A stretch of 64,000 nucleotides of DNA from JACVRW01 sp963850205 (GTDB lineage Bacteria; Actinomycetota; Thermoleophilia; Solirubrobacterales; Thermoleophilaceae). Shown one piece after another: positions 26,023 through 34,623 of the stretch. Both the position numbers and the translations under genes were made by a program. Under the pieces are notes generated by a model. It was not told the origin of the DNA, searched no databases, and saw nothing but the letters and a program-made list of their open reading frames with translations. Numbering within the stretch: the first letter of the stretch is position 1; each line of letters starts with the position of its first letter. Where the stretch lies: contig CAWKKJ010000015.1 of assembly GCA_963850205.1 (NCBI GenBank), forward strand, positions 310,001-374,000, in the 5' to 3' direction.

Positions 26023-27186
26023 ATGACCGGGGAGGGTCGAACGGCGGACGCGCCGAGCGTCCGCATGGATGCGGTAACGAAGCGTTTTGGCGATTTCGCC
26101 GCGGTGCGCGATCTCGACCTGGAGATCCCGCGGGGCGAGTTCTTCACCATGCTCGGCCCCTCCGGCTGCGGCAAGACCACGACCCTCCGCATGGTCGCCG
26201 GCTTCGAGGAGCCCACCGAGGGCCGGGTCCTGCTGGACGGCGAGGACGTGACCGGCCGCCCGGCCTTCAAGCGCCCGACCAACACCGTGTTCCAGAGCTA
26301 CGCGCTGTTTCCACATCTCAGCGTGGAGAAGAACGTCGCCTTCGGGCTCCAGCGCAAGAGGGTGGACAGGGCCGAGACCCGGCGCCGCACCGCGGAGGAG
26401 CTGGAGCGGGTCGGCCTCGCCGCCGAGGCCAAGCGGCGCCCGGCCCAGCTGTCCGGCGGCCAGCAGCAGCGGGTGGCGCTGGCGCGCGCGCTGGTGAACC
26501 GTCCCGCCGTGCTGCTGCTCGACGAGCCGCTCGGCGCGCTCGACCTCAAGCTCCGCAAGCAGCTGCAGGTGGAGCTCAAGCGCATCCAGCGCGACGTCGG
26601 CATCACCTTCGTGTACGTCACGCACGATCAGGAAGAGGCGCTCACGATGTCGGACCGCATCGCGGTGATGAACCGTGGGTTGATCGAGCAGGTGGCCGAC
26701 CCCGAGACCGTCTACGAGCGCCCGGCGACCACCTTCGTGGCCGGTTTCATCGGCGTGTCCAACCTCATGCCCGGGGAGGTGCTGTCGAGCAACGGCTCGG
26801 CCACCGAGCTGCGCCTCGACGCCGGGCCGACCGTGCGCACCGCCGAGTCCGGCGGCGTCGAGACCGGCGAGCGCGCCCACGCCGTGGTCCGCCCCGAGAA
26901 GCTCGTGCTGGCCGAGGCGGGCGCGGCCGGCCACGACGGGCGGGCCAGCGTCGAGGGCCAGGTCGAGAGCTCGCTCTATCTGGGCACCGCCACGCAGATG
27001 GTCGTCCGCCTGGGCGACGAGACGCGCATGACCGTGCTCGTGCCCAACGCGGACATGGACGCGCGCCGCGAGCTCCCCCGGCCGGGTGAAGCGGCGCGCC
27101 TCTCCTGGTCGGACGAGAACATCCACATCGTGAGACAGACCGCCGGCGCCACGCCGGGACCCGAGCAGCAGGAGAACCCGGCGTGA
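26023..27186 (+). CDS. potA: spermidine/putrescine ABC transporter ATP-binding protein
   Basis: 387 residues. Walker A GPSGCGKTT, Q-loop in TNTVFQSYALFPHLSV, ABC signature LSGGQQQR, Walker B VLLLDEPLGALD and the switch His in VYVTHDQEEAL. A C-terminal TOBE domain (about 285-375) includes VVRPEKLVLAE. The LSVEKNVAFGL and LSGGQQQRVALARALVNRP segments match PotA/CysA-type importers. First gene of the pot operon; its stop overlaps the GTG of the binding-protein gene by 4 nt. Energises polyamine uptake at the cytoplasmic face. Confidence 0.94.
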   Translation: MTGEGRTADAPSVRMDAVTKRFGDFAAVRDLDLEIPRGEFFTMLGPSGCGKTTTLRMVAGFEEPTEGRVLLDGEDVTGRPAFKRPTNTVFQSYALFPHLSVEKNVAFGLQRKRVDRAETRRRTAEELERVGLAAEAKRRPAQLSGGQQQRVALARALVNRPAVLLLDEPLGALDLKLRKQLQVELKRIQRDVGITFVYVTHDQEEALTMSDRIAVMNRGLIEQVADPETVYERPATTFVAGFIGVSNLMPGEVLSSNGSATELRLDAGPTVRTAESGGVETGERAHAVVRPEKLVLAEAGAAGHDGRASVEGQVESSLYLGTATQMVVRLGDETRMTVLVPNADMDARRELPRPGEAARLSWSDENIHIVRQTAGATPGPEQQENPA

Positions 27187-28394
27187 CGCCAGCGAACCAC
27201 GATTTCGAGCGCAACCTGGAGCGGCTCCTGGCCGATCCCTTCACCCGCCGCCGCCTGATGAAGCGGGGCGCGGCCGGCGCGCTGAGCGTGTCGGCCCTGG
27301 CCTGGCTGGCCGCGTGCGGCTCGGAGACGGGCGGCGGCTCCGAGACCGAGAGCACCGAGGCCAAGTCGATCGCCAAGGGCAAGGTCTCCGACTCGCTGTA
27401 CTTCGCCAACTGGCCGCTCTACATCGAGGAGGATCGCGGCACCCTCAAGGAGTTCCAGAAGGAGTACGGCACCAAGACGAAGTACGTCGAGGAGATCAAC
27501 GACAACACCGAGTTCTTCGGCAAGGTGCGCCAGCAGTACGCGCAGGGCGAGTCCGGGGGCCGCGACATCCACGTGGTCACCGACTGGATGGCGGCGCGCA
27601 TGATCCGGCTCGGCTACGTGCAGAAGTTCGACCAGGCCGAGGTGGCCACGGCGCAGAAGAACGTGATTGACCGCTTGAAGTCGCCCCCCTTCGACAAGAA
27701 GCGCGAGTTCTCGATGCCCTGGCAGTCGGGCCTGACCGGGATCGTGTACCGCAAGGACAAGGTCAAGCGCGAGCCCAAGAGCGTCGACGACCTGTTCGAC
27801 CCCGCCTACAAGGGCAAGGTCACGATGCTCACCGAGATGCGGGACACCGTCGGCGTGGTGGCCGCCTCGATGGGCTTCGACCCGGAGAAGGCCTCGCTCG
27901 ACGAGTTCCTGCAGGCGGTGGACAAGATCGGCAAGGCGGCCGAGTCGGGCCAGATCCGGGCCTTCACCGGCAACGAGTTCACCAAGGACATCACCAAGGG
28001 CGACTCCTGGGTGATCCTGGGCTGGTCGGGCGACTCCGTGCAGCTGCAGGCCGACAACCCCAACATCCAGTTCGTGGCGCCGGAGAGCGGCGTGCACCTG
28101 TGGACCGACAACATGCAGATCCCGGTCGGCGCCCCCGCGGCCTACACGGCGCAGAAGATGATCGACTTCATCTACCGGCCCGAGGTCCAGGCGGACATCG
28201 CCGAGTACGTGAACTACATCTGCCCGGTGAAGGGCGTCAAGGAGATCCTGGTCGAGCGCGACCCGGCTCTGGGCAACAACCAGCTGATCTTCCCGGACGA
28301 GCAGACGCTCTCGGGAGCGTTCATCTTCCGGCAGCTCAAGCCGGACGAGGAGCGCCAGCTGGACGAGGCCTTCCAGCAGGTGATCGGCGCCTAG
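27183..28394 (+). CDS. potD: spermidine/putrescine-binding lipoprotein
   Basis: 403 residues from a GTG at 27183. A twin-Arg type leader (FTRRRLMKRGAAGALSVSAL) runs into a lipobox (WLAAC), so export by Tat followed by lipidation is likely. The mature domain begins LYFANWPLYIEED, the PotD/PotF opening with the polyamine-contacting Trp, and continues with SMPWQSGLTGIVYRKDKV, DTVGVVAASMGFDP and DSVQLQADNPNIQFV. The C-terminus has QKMIDFIYRPEVQADIAEYV. It delivers polyamine to the two permeases encoded next. The acidic residues that hold polyamine amines appear conserved, but the exact ligand is not fixed by sequence alone. Confidence 0.93.
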   Translation: MTPANHDFERNLERLLADPFTRRRLMKRGAAGALSVSALAWLAACGSETGGGSETESTEAKSIAKGKVSDSLYFANWPLYIEEDRGTLKEFQKEYGTKTKYVEEINDNTEFFGKVRQQYAQGESGGRDIHVVTDWMAARMIRLGYVQKFDQAEVATAQKNVIDRLKSPPFDKKREFSMPWQSGLTGIVYRKDKVKREPKSVDDLFDPAYKGKVTMLTEMRDTVGVVAASMGFDPEKASLDEFLQAVDKIGKAAESGQIRAFTGNEFTKDITKGDSWVILGWSGDSVQLQADNPNIQFVAPESGVHLWTDNMQIPVGAPAAYTAQKMIDFIYRPEVQADIAEYVNYICPVKGVKEILVERDPALGNNQLIFPDEQTLSGAFIFRQLKPDEERQLDEAFQQVIGA

Positions 28395-28406
28395 CCGCAG
28401 CTCGCC

Positions 28407-29279
28407 GTGGCCGCGCGACTGCGTAAGGCGGGTCTGCCGTACCTGCTGCTGATACCCGGCCTGGGCTGGCTGGCCGTCTTCTTTGCCATCCCGATGGCCT
28501 ATATGGCCTTCGAGTCGCTGAAGACGGGCACCCTGGACACCGGCTTCGTCTTCAGCTGGCAGTTCTCCAACTACACCAACGCGCTCTCGGACTTCTCCGA
28601 GCAGTTCATCCGCTCGTTCGAGTACGCCGGCCTGGCCACGCTGTTCGCGCTGCTGATCGGCTACCCGCTGGCCTACGTGATCGCCTTTCGCGCCGGGCGC
28701 TGGCGCAACGCGCTTCTGCTGGCGGTGATCGTCCCCTTCTTCGTCACCTACCTCATCCGGACGCTCTCCTGGGAGACCATCCTCTCCGATTCGGGCTTCG
28801 TGACGAACGCGCTGCGGACGGTGGGCCTGCTCTCGGAGGGGGGCCGGCTGCTCGACACCACGGTGTCGGTGGTGGCGGGCATCACCTACAACTACCTGCC
28901 CTTCATGATCCTGCCGCTCTACGCCAGCCTGGAGCGGATCGACCCCAGGCTGCTCGAGGCGGGCTACGACCTCTACGGGCGCCGGCGAGACGTGTTCCTG
29001 CGCGTGACGCTGCCGCTCTCCATGCCCGGCGTGGTGGCGGGAACGCTGCTCACCTTCATCCCGGCCGCCGGCGACTTCATCAACGCCGAGCTGCTCGGCA
29101 CGCCCAACCAATACATGATCGGCAACGTCATCCAGAGCCGCTTCCTGGAGCTGGCCGACTACCCGACCGCGGCCACCCTGTCGTTCCTGCTGATGGCGCT
29201 GATGCTGATCGTGGTGGTTATCTGGGCGCGCATCGCGGGCACCGAGGCGCTGCTGGGCACCGAGGGGGAGCGCCGCTAG
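28407..29279 (+). CDS. potB: spermidine/putrescine ABC transporter permease
   Basis: 290 residues from a GTG at 28407. Six membrane helices, beginning LLLIPGLGWLAVFFAIPMAY. The cytoplasmic EAA loop that docks on the ATPase reads LLEAGYDLYGRRRDVFLRVT, followed by LPLSMPGVVAGTLLTFIPA. A large first periplasmic loop (about 35-75) is typical of PotB. Twelve nt separate it from potD and no gap from potC, so all four pot genes form one operon. Confidence 0.92.
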   Translation: MAARLRKAGLPYLLLIPGLGWLAVFFAIPMAYMAFESLKTGTLDTGFVFSWQFSNYTNALSDFSEQFIRSFEYAGLATLFALLIGYPLAYVIAFRAGRWRNALLLAVIVPFFVTYLIRTLSWETILSDSGFVTNALRTVGLLSEGGRLLDTTVSVVAGITYNYLPFMILPLYASLERIDPRLLEAGYDLYGRRRDVFLRVTLPLSMPGVVAGTLLTFIPAAGDFINAELLGTPNQYMIGNVIQSRFLELADYPTAATLSFLLMALMLIVVVIWARIAGTEALLGTEGERR

Positions 29280-30167
29280 ATGGAGGCCGGCACCGCCACC
29301 GCGCCCGCCCCGCCGCGCGAGCAGCAGAAGAGCGGCGGAGGCCTGAAGCTGGGCCGTCGCCTGATCGACACCGGGCTGAACGTCTACGCCGGGCTGGCGC
29401 TGATCTACCTGCTCCTGCCCATCGCCGTGATCATCGCCTTCTCGTTCAACAACCCGCGCGGGCGCTTCAACTTCATCTGGCAGGAATTCAGCTTCGAGGC
29501 CTGGGGCGATCCGTTCGGCGTCACCGGCATCGGCGAGGCGCTCGTGAAGAGCGTGGAGATTGCGGCGCTCTCGACCCTGGTGGCCACCGCGCTGGGCACG
29601 ATCACCGCCCTGGCCCTGGTGCGCTACGAGTTCAGCGGCCGGGCCCCGATCAACTTCTTCATCTTCATCCCGCTGGCCACCCCCGAGGTGGTGCTGGGCG
29701 CAGCGCTGCTGTCGATGTTCCTGAACTTCCAGATCAGCCCGGGCTTCACGACGATCCTGATCGCGCACATCATGTTCAACCTGTCGTTCGTCGTTGTGAC
29801 GGTGCGTTCGCGGCTGATCGGCTTCGACCGCTCGCTGGAGGAGGCGGCGCAGGACCTGGGGGCCACCCCGTGGCAGACCTTCCGCCTGATCACGCTGCCG
29901 CTGATCATGCCCGGCGTGATCGCGGCCGCCCTGCTCGCCTTCGCGCTCTCGATCGACGACTTCGTGATCACCAACTTCACCTCCGGCTCGGTGGTGACCT
30001 TCCCGGTGTTCATCTGGGGCGCGGCCCGGGTGGCCGTGCCGCCGCAGATCTACGTGATCGCGTCGATGATCTTCCTGTTCACGCTGGCGATGATGCTGCT
30101 CACCGTGTGGCAGCAGCGGCGGGCGGAGAAGCTGGCCGCGGTGCGGCCGGAGCCGGACGAGGCGTGA
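29280..30167 (+). CDS. potC: spermidine/putrescine ABC transporter permease
   Basis: 295 residues; the ATG directly follows the potB stop. Six membrane helices, the first being YAGLALIYLLLPIAVIIAF, then the usual FSFNNPRGR segment. The EAA loop reads LEEAAQDLGATPWQTFRLIT followed by LPLIMPGVIAAALLAFALS, and the helix before the end carries SIDDFVITNFTSG, a PotC hallmark. Forms the translocation channel with PotB. Confidence 0.93.
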   Translation: MEAGTATAPAPPREQQKSGGGLKLGRRLIDTGLNVYAGLALIYLLLPIAVIIAFSFNNPRGRFNFIWQEFSFEAWGDPFGVTGIGEALVKSVEIAALSTLVATALGTITALALVRYEFSGRAPINFFIFIPLATPEVVLGAALLSMFLNFQISPGFTTILIAHIMFNLSFVVVTVRSRLIGFDRSLEEAAQDLGATPWQTFRLITLPLIMPGVIAAALLAFALSIDDFVITNFTSGSVVTFPVFIWGAARVAVPPQIYVIASMIFLFTLAMMLLTVWQQRRAEKLAAVRPEPDEA

Positions 30168-30221
30168 GCAGTGGCCGATGGATGGGGTTAGGCTGACCGG
30201 CAGAACGAGGGGGACTCGCAC

Positions 30222-31766
30222 ATGACCGAGCATCACCACCGGGAGCATCACTACCGGCATCCCGACGAAGGAGCACAGGCCGGGGAGCACGGGCTCAAGT
30301 CGAACGCCATCGGCTTCGTCGACGGCCTGATCATCGGCATCGCCTCCACGGCGCCGGCCTATTCCCTGGCCGCGGTGCTGGCGATCGTCGTCGTCGGGGT
30401 CGGCGTCCAGGCGCCCGCGGTCCTGCTGACCGCCTTCATCCCGATGTTCCTGATCGCCTCGTCCTTCTACTACATGAACCGCGCCGATCCGGACTGCGGC
30501 ACGACCTTCTCGTGGATCACCCGGGCGATGGGCCCCGGCATCGGCTGGGTCGGCGGCTGGGCGGTGTGCACCACCGGCATCCTGGTGATCGGCTCGCTGG
30601 CGCAGGTGGCCGCCTACTACCTCTACGACATGTTCGAGCTCACCGGCCTGCGCGACTCGACCGCGGCGAACGTGATCCTCACCCTGGTCATCATCGCTGC
30701 GATGACCACCATCTGCGTGTTGGGCACGGAGCTGTCGGCGATGGTCCAGCGGGTGCTGATCATCTTCCAGGTCGCCGCCCTGCTGATGTTCGCCGTGGTC
30801 CTGCTGTTCTCGGGCGGCCCGCTCACGCCGGAGCTGTCCTGGATCTCCCCGTTCGCGGTCGACAGCTCGAGCGCGCTGATCCTGGGCCTGCTCACGGGGG
30901 TGTTCATCTATTGGGGCTGGGAGAGCGCGGTGAACCTCAACGAGGAGACCGAGAACTCCAACAGCGCACCCGGGCTGGCCGCCATCGTCTCGACCGTCGT
31001 GCTGCTCGTGACCTACGTGGTTACCACCGTGGCCGTGGTCGCCTACGCCGGGCTCGGCCGCGTCGAGGAGTTCGAGGACGACCCAGGGATCTTCGGAGCC
31101 CTCGCGACCGATGCCCTGCCCTCTCCGCTCGACAAGCTCGTGGTCTTCGCGATCGTCACCTCGGCGATCGCCTCGACGCAGACCACCATCCTGCCGGCGT
31201 CGCGCACGGCCCTGTCGATGGCGCGCCAGGGCGCGTTCCCCGAGGTCTTCGGGCGCATCCATCCCCGCTACCTGACGCCGCACATCGGAACGATCACGAT
31301 CGGGGTGATCGCGGCCGTCTGGTTCGGCGTCCTGTTCCCGCTGTCGGAGAACTTCGTCTACGACTCGCTCACCGCGCTGTCGTTCATGATCGCCTTCTAC
31401 TACGCGCTGAACGGCTTCTCGTGCGCGATCTACTACCGCCGCGAGTTGACCAAGTCGGTGAAGAACTTCGTCTTCATCGGCGTCGGGCCCGTGGTGGGTG
31501 GCCTGATCCTCGGCTACCTGTTCTTCAGGGCGATCAACGAGTACCGCAAGGTCGATGACTCGTACAGCGGCACCTCGGTCTTCGGCATCGGAATCCCCGT
31601 GGTGCTGGGCGTGGGCCTGCTCCTGCTCGGTGTGATCCTCATGCTGCTGTGGCGCGCCGGGGCGCACGAGAAGTTCTTCGGGCGCAAGCGTGAGATCGTC
31701 GATCCGGAAGTGGCCTCGGGGCAGAAGCTCGGGGTGGCGGCCGTGCCCGAGGAGGCGGTGTCGTGA
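30222..31766 (+). CDS. APC-superfamily amino acid/amine permease
   Basis: 514 residues with a His-rich N-terminal tail (EHHHREHHYRHP) and 12 membrane helices. The first helix contains the unwound substrate motif in GIASTAPAYSLAAVLAIVVV; further segments are DCGTTFSWITRAMGPGIGWV and FIYWGWESAVNLNEETENSN, the latter typical of APC members from actinobacteria. It starts 54 nt after potC with a good ribosome site and its stop overlaps the universal-stress gene. Given the surrounding amine catabolism genes, a second importer or exchanger for amines or amino acids is likely. The His-rich tail might bind metal; this is only an observation. Confidence 0.9.
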   Translation: MTEHHHREHHYRHPDEGAQAGEHGLKSNAIGFVDGLIIGIASTAPAYSLAAVLAIVVVGVGVQAPAVLLTAFIPMFLIASSFYYMNRADPDCGTTFSWITRAMGPGIGWVGGWAVCTTGILVIGSLAQVAAYYLYDMFELTGLRDSTAANVILTLVIIAAMTTICVLGTELSAMVQRVLIIFQVAALLMFAVVLLFSGGPLTPELSWISPFAVDSSSALILGLLTGVFIYWGWESAVNLNEETENSNSAPGLAAIVSTVVLLVTYVVTTVAVVAYAGLGRVEEFEDDPGIFGALATDALPSPLDKLVVFAIVTSAIASTQTTILPASRTALSMARQGAFPEVFGRIHPRYLTPHIGTITIGVIAAVWFGVLFPLSENFVYDSLTALSFMIAFYYALNGFSCAIYYRRELTKSVKNFVFIGVGPVVGGLILGYLFFRAINEYRKVDDSYSGTSVFGIGIPVVLGVGLLLLGVILMLLWRAGAHEKFFGRKREIVDPEVASGQKLGVAAVPEEAVS

Positions 31767-32179
31767 GCGGAACCATCGTCCTCGGCTACGACGCGTCGCC
31801 GGGCGCCGACGGGGCGCTCGCCACCGCCGTCGAGCTGGCGCAGAGCTTCGGCGATCGCCTGGTGATCGCCAACGGGGTGACCCCGCCCGGGACGCCGACC
31901 GACGAGACGGCGGCACACCGGACGGCGGTGGAGGCCAAAGCACAGGAGCTCACCGACGCCGCTCTGGAGCGGGTCCGTGAGGCCGGCGTGGAGGGCGAGG
32001 TGGAGATCGTGCCCCTGCGCCCGTCCGAGGCGCTGCTGCAGCTGGCCGACCAGCACAACGCCCGCTTCATCGTCGTGGGCGGTTGGGGTGAGGGGCCGCT
32101 CAAGGGCGCACTGCTCGGCTCCACCGCCTACAAGGTGCTGCACCTGGCCGAGCGCCCGGTCGTGGTCGTCCAGGGGTGA
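31763..32179 (+). CDS. universal stress protein (UspA family)
   Basis: 138 residues, a single Usp domain from a GTG at 31763 that overlaps the permease stop. The fold is marked by IVLGYDASPGADGALATAVE at the start and VVGGWGEGPLKGALLGSTAY followed by KVLHLAERPVVVVQG at the end, close to the ATP-binding consensus G-x2-G-x9-G-(S/T). USP genes are often coupled to APC permeases, where they are thought to modulate transport. Cytoplasmic. Its stop overlaps the start of the next aminotransferase gene. Confidence 0.92.
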   Translation: MSGTIVLGYDASPGADGALATAVELAQSFGDRLVIANGVTPPGTPTDETAAHRTAVEAKAQELTDAALERVREAGVEGEVEIVPLRPSEALLQLADQHNARFIVVGGWGEGPLKGALLGSTAYKVLHLAERPVVVVQG

Positions 32180-33516
32180 GGCGCGAGCGCCTGGATTCGC
32201 TGCTCACGGCCGAGCGCGAGCGCTTCGACGTGGAGCACCCGCGCTCGCGCGAGCTGCACGAGGCGGCGCGGGCGAACCTGCTGGCCGGGGTGCCTCTGAG
32301 CTGGATGGCCATGTGGGCGGGCTCGCACCCGGTCTACCTGGCCGAGGCCGATGGAGCGAGCGTGGTCGACGTGGACGGCAACGAGTACGCCGACCTCTGC
32401 CTCGGCGACACCGGAGCCATGGCCGGGCACAACCCGGGCCCCACGATGGCGGCCGTACGGGAGCGCGCCGGCTTCACCGTGATGCTCCCCACCGAGGACG
32501 CGGCCTGGGTGGGCGGGGACCTGGCCCGCCGCTTCGGGGTTGCCTTCTGGCAGTTCTCGCTCACCGCCACCGACGCCAACCGCTGGCTGTTGCGGATGTG
32601 CCGCCAGGTGACCGGCCGCCCGCGGGTGATGGTGTTCAACTGGTGCTACCACGGCTCGGTGGACGAATCGTTCGTGGTGCGGGGCGAGGGCGGTGAGACC
32701 CACTCGCGCGGCGGCAACGTTGGGCCCATGGTCGACCCGGCCAAGACCACGCGGGCGGCCGAGTTCAACGAGATCGACACGGTGGAGGAGGCGCTGGCCC
32801 ACGGCGACGTGGCCTGCGTGCTGATGGAGCCGGCCCTGACCAACATCGGGATCGTGCTGCCCGAGCCCGGCTTCCTGGAGGCGGTGCGCGAGCTGTGCAC
32901 CCGCCACGGCGCGCTGCTCATCATCGACGAGACGCACACGCTGAGCGCCGGGCCCGGCGGATGCACGGCGGCCTGGGGCCTCGAGCCCGACGCCGTGACG
33001 CTGGGGAAGTCCATCGGCGGCGGCGTGCCCATCGGCGCCTACGGGGTGAGCGCCGAGCTGGCCGAACGGATCATGGCCGACGAGGAGGGCGACTACGAGG
33101 ACACCGGGGGCGTGGGCGGCACGCTGGCCGGCAACGCGCTGTCGCTGGCGGCGGCCCGGGCCACGCTGGGCGACGTTCTCACCGACGAGGCCTTCGCCCG
33201 CATGGACGCGCTGCGCGAGCGCTTCGCCGCCGCGGTGGACGAGACGATCGCCGAGCACGACCTCCCCTGGTCGCTGATCTCCCTGGGTGCCCGGGCGGAA
33301 TACCGCTTCAGCGCCCCGGCGCCCCGCACGGGCGCGGAGTCGGCCGCGGCGGCCGACACCGAGCTCGAGGAGTACCTGCACCTGTTCCTGCTGAACCGCG
33401 GGGTGCTCATCACCCCCTTTCACAACATGGCCCTGATGTGCCCGGCGACGACCGAGGATCAGGTGGACCGCCACTCGCGGGCGTTCGCCGAGGCGGTCAC
33501 TAGCCTCGTGGGCTGA
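32176..33516 (+). CDS. class III aminotransferase (glutamate-1-semialdehyde aminomutase-like)
   Basis: 446 residues from a GTG overlapping the Usp stop. Segments include SVVDVDGNEYADLCLGDTGA, SLTATDANRWLLRMCRQVTG (the phosphate loop, with TATDAN in place of the common SGTEAN), MVFNWCYHGSVDESFVV, LLIIDETHTLSAGPGGCTAA with the ring-binding Asp, and the catalytic Lys in AVTLGKSIGGGVPIGAYG. It is distant from the aminotransferase at 24.4-25.8 kb, so two different amine or amino acid donors may be handled. Downstream enolase-like and acetyltransferase genes follow with 1-nt overlap or short gaps. Reaction unknown. Confidence 0.88.
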   Translation: MRRERLDSLLTAERERFDVEHPRSRELHEAARANLLAGVPLSWMAMWAGSHPVYLAEADGASVVDVDGNEYADLCLGDTGAMAGHNPGPTMAAVRERAGFTVMLPTEDAAWVGGDLARRFGVAFWQFSLTATDANRWLLRMCRQVTGRPRVMVFNWCYHGSVDESFVVRGEGGETHSRGGNVGPMVDPAKTTRAAEFNEIDTVEEALAHGDVACVLMEPALTNIGIVLPEPGFLEAVRELCTRHGALLIIDETHTLSAGPGGCTAAWGLEPDAVTLGKSIGGGVPIGAYGVSAELAERIMADEEGDYEDTGGVGGTLAGNALSLAAARATLGDVLTDEAFARMDALRERFAAAVDETIAEHDLPWSLISLGARAEYRFSAPAPRTGAESAAAADTELEEYLHLFLLNRGVLITPFHNMALMCPATTEDQVDRHSRAFAEAVTSLVG

Positions 33517-34592
33517 TGGCCACCTCGAGCTACGAACGAATCGCCGGCCTCCCGCTCGAGATCGAGTCGCTGTCGCTCGAGGGTCTCGAGCTGCGCTTCT
33601 CGGAGGAGTTCACCCGCCAGACCACCCTCGTGCAGCTGCACGGGCCCGGCGGCGAGACGGGGGTCGGGGAGGACGTGGTCTACGACGGCCTCGACCACGT
33701 CGCGCTGCAGGCCGAGGGCGGCGCGCTCGACCTGGCCGGCTCCTACACCCTCGACTCGTTCGCGCAGCGCCTGGAGGAGGTGGAGCTGTGGCCCGCCCCA
33801 CCGGTACGCGAGGCCTCGGTGGACTACCGGCGCTGGGCCTTCGAGTCGAGCGCGCTCGACCTGGCCCTGCAGCAGGCCGGTCGCTCGCTGGGGGACGTGC
33901 TCGAGCGCGAGCTGCGCCCGGTGAACTACGTCGTCTCGATGCGGCTCGAGTGGTTCGACCACGAGGGCCCCGACCGCCCCGACAAGCTCCTGGCGCTGCT
34001 CGAGCGCTACCCGGGCACCCGCTTCAAGCTCGACCCCACCAACGGCTGGACGCCCGAGCTGGTGCAGACGCTGGTGGACACCGGCGCGGTCGACTCGCTC
34101 GACCTCAAGGGCTGTTACAAGGACACCCCGGTGGACGTGGAGACCGACCCGGAGCTCTACTCGATGGTGATCGAGTCGTTTCCCGACGCCTGGCTGGAGG
34201 ATCCGGACGTCAACGACGAGACCCGCCCTCTGCTCGACCCGGTGGCCGACCGCATCACCTGGGACGCGCCCATCCACTCCGTGGACGACGTGCTGGCCCG
34301 CCCCTGGCCGCCGCGCATGGTGAACATCAAGCCCTCCCGCTTCGGTCCCCTGCGCCGGCTGTTCGCCATGTACGACTGGTGCGAGAGCGAGGGCGTGGGC
34401 GCCTACGGCGGCGGGCAGACCGAGCTGGGCCCGGGCCGCGGCCACATCCAGTACCTGGCCTCGCTGTTCCACCCCGACACGCCGAACGACACCGCCCCCG
34501 GCGGCTTCAACCGCCCGGAGGTCCCGGACGGGCTGCCGCAGAGCCCGCTGGAGCCCCGCGCGGCCGCGAGCGGCTTTCGCTGGGAGGACTGA
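33516..34592 (+). CDS. enolase-superfamily-like (TIM-barrel) protein
   Basis: 358 residues, ATG sharing one base with the preceding stop. The C-terminal half has the strand order of enolase/mandelate-racemase enzymes: FKLDPTNGWTPELVQTLVD, SLDLKGCYKDTPVD, DAWLEDPDVNDETRPLLDPV, MVNIKPSRFGPLRRLFAMYD and VGAYGGGQTELGPGRGHIQY. Acidic residues at the ends of strands and the KPSRFG Lys could form the usual metal and base sites, but the classic KxK motif on the second strand is not clear, so the site may be altered. The N-terminal cap is short. Coupling to an aminotransferase and GNAT gene suggests an amino-acid-derived substrate. I would call it a probable new branch of the superfamily. Confidence 0.7.
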   Translation: MATSSYERIAGLPLEIESLSLEGLELRFSEEFTRQTTLVQLHGPGGETGVGEDVVYDGLDHVALQAEGGALDLAGSYTLDSFAQRLEEVELWPAPPVREASVDYRRWAFESSALDLALQQAGRSLGDVLERELRPVNYVVSMRLEWFDHEGPDRPDKLLALLERYPGTRFKLDPTNGWTPELVQTLVDTGAVDSLDLKGCYKDTPVDVETDPELYSMVIESFPDAWLEDPDVNDETRPLLDPVADRITWDAPIHSVDDVLARPWPPRMVNIKPSRFGPLRRLFAMYDWCESEGVGAYGGGQTELGPGRGHIQYLASLFHPDTPNDTAPGGFNRPEVPDGLPQSPLEPRAAASGFRWED

Positions 34593-34623
34593 CACGCAGG
34601 AGGCCCGCGCCTTCCATCACGCC

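Noticed and set aside
26976..31943. 1655-codon open frame on the minus strand
   Set aside because: It is antisense to the intact pot operon and APC permease, with His/Arg/Gly-rich composition typical of the complementary frame of high-GC genes.
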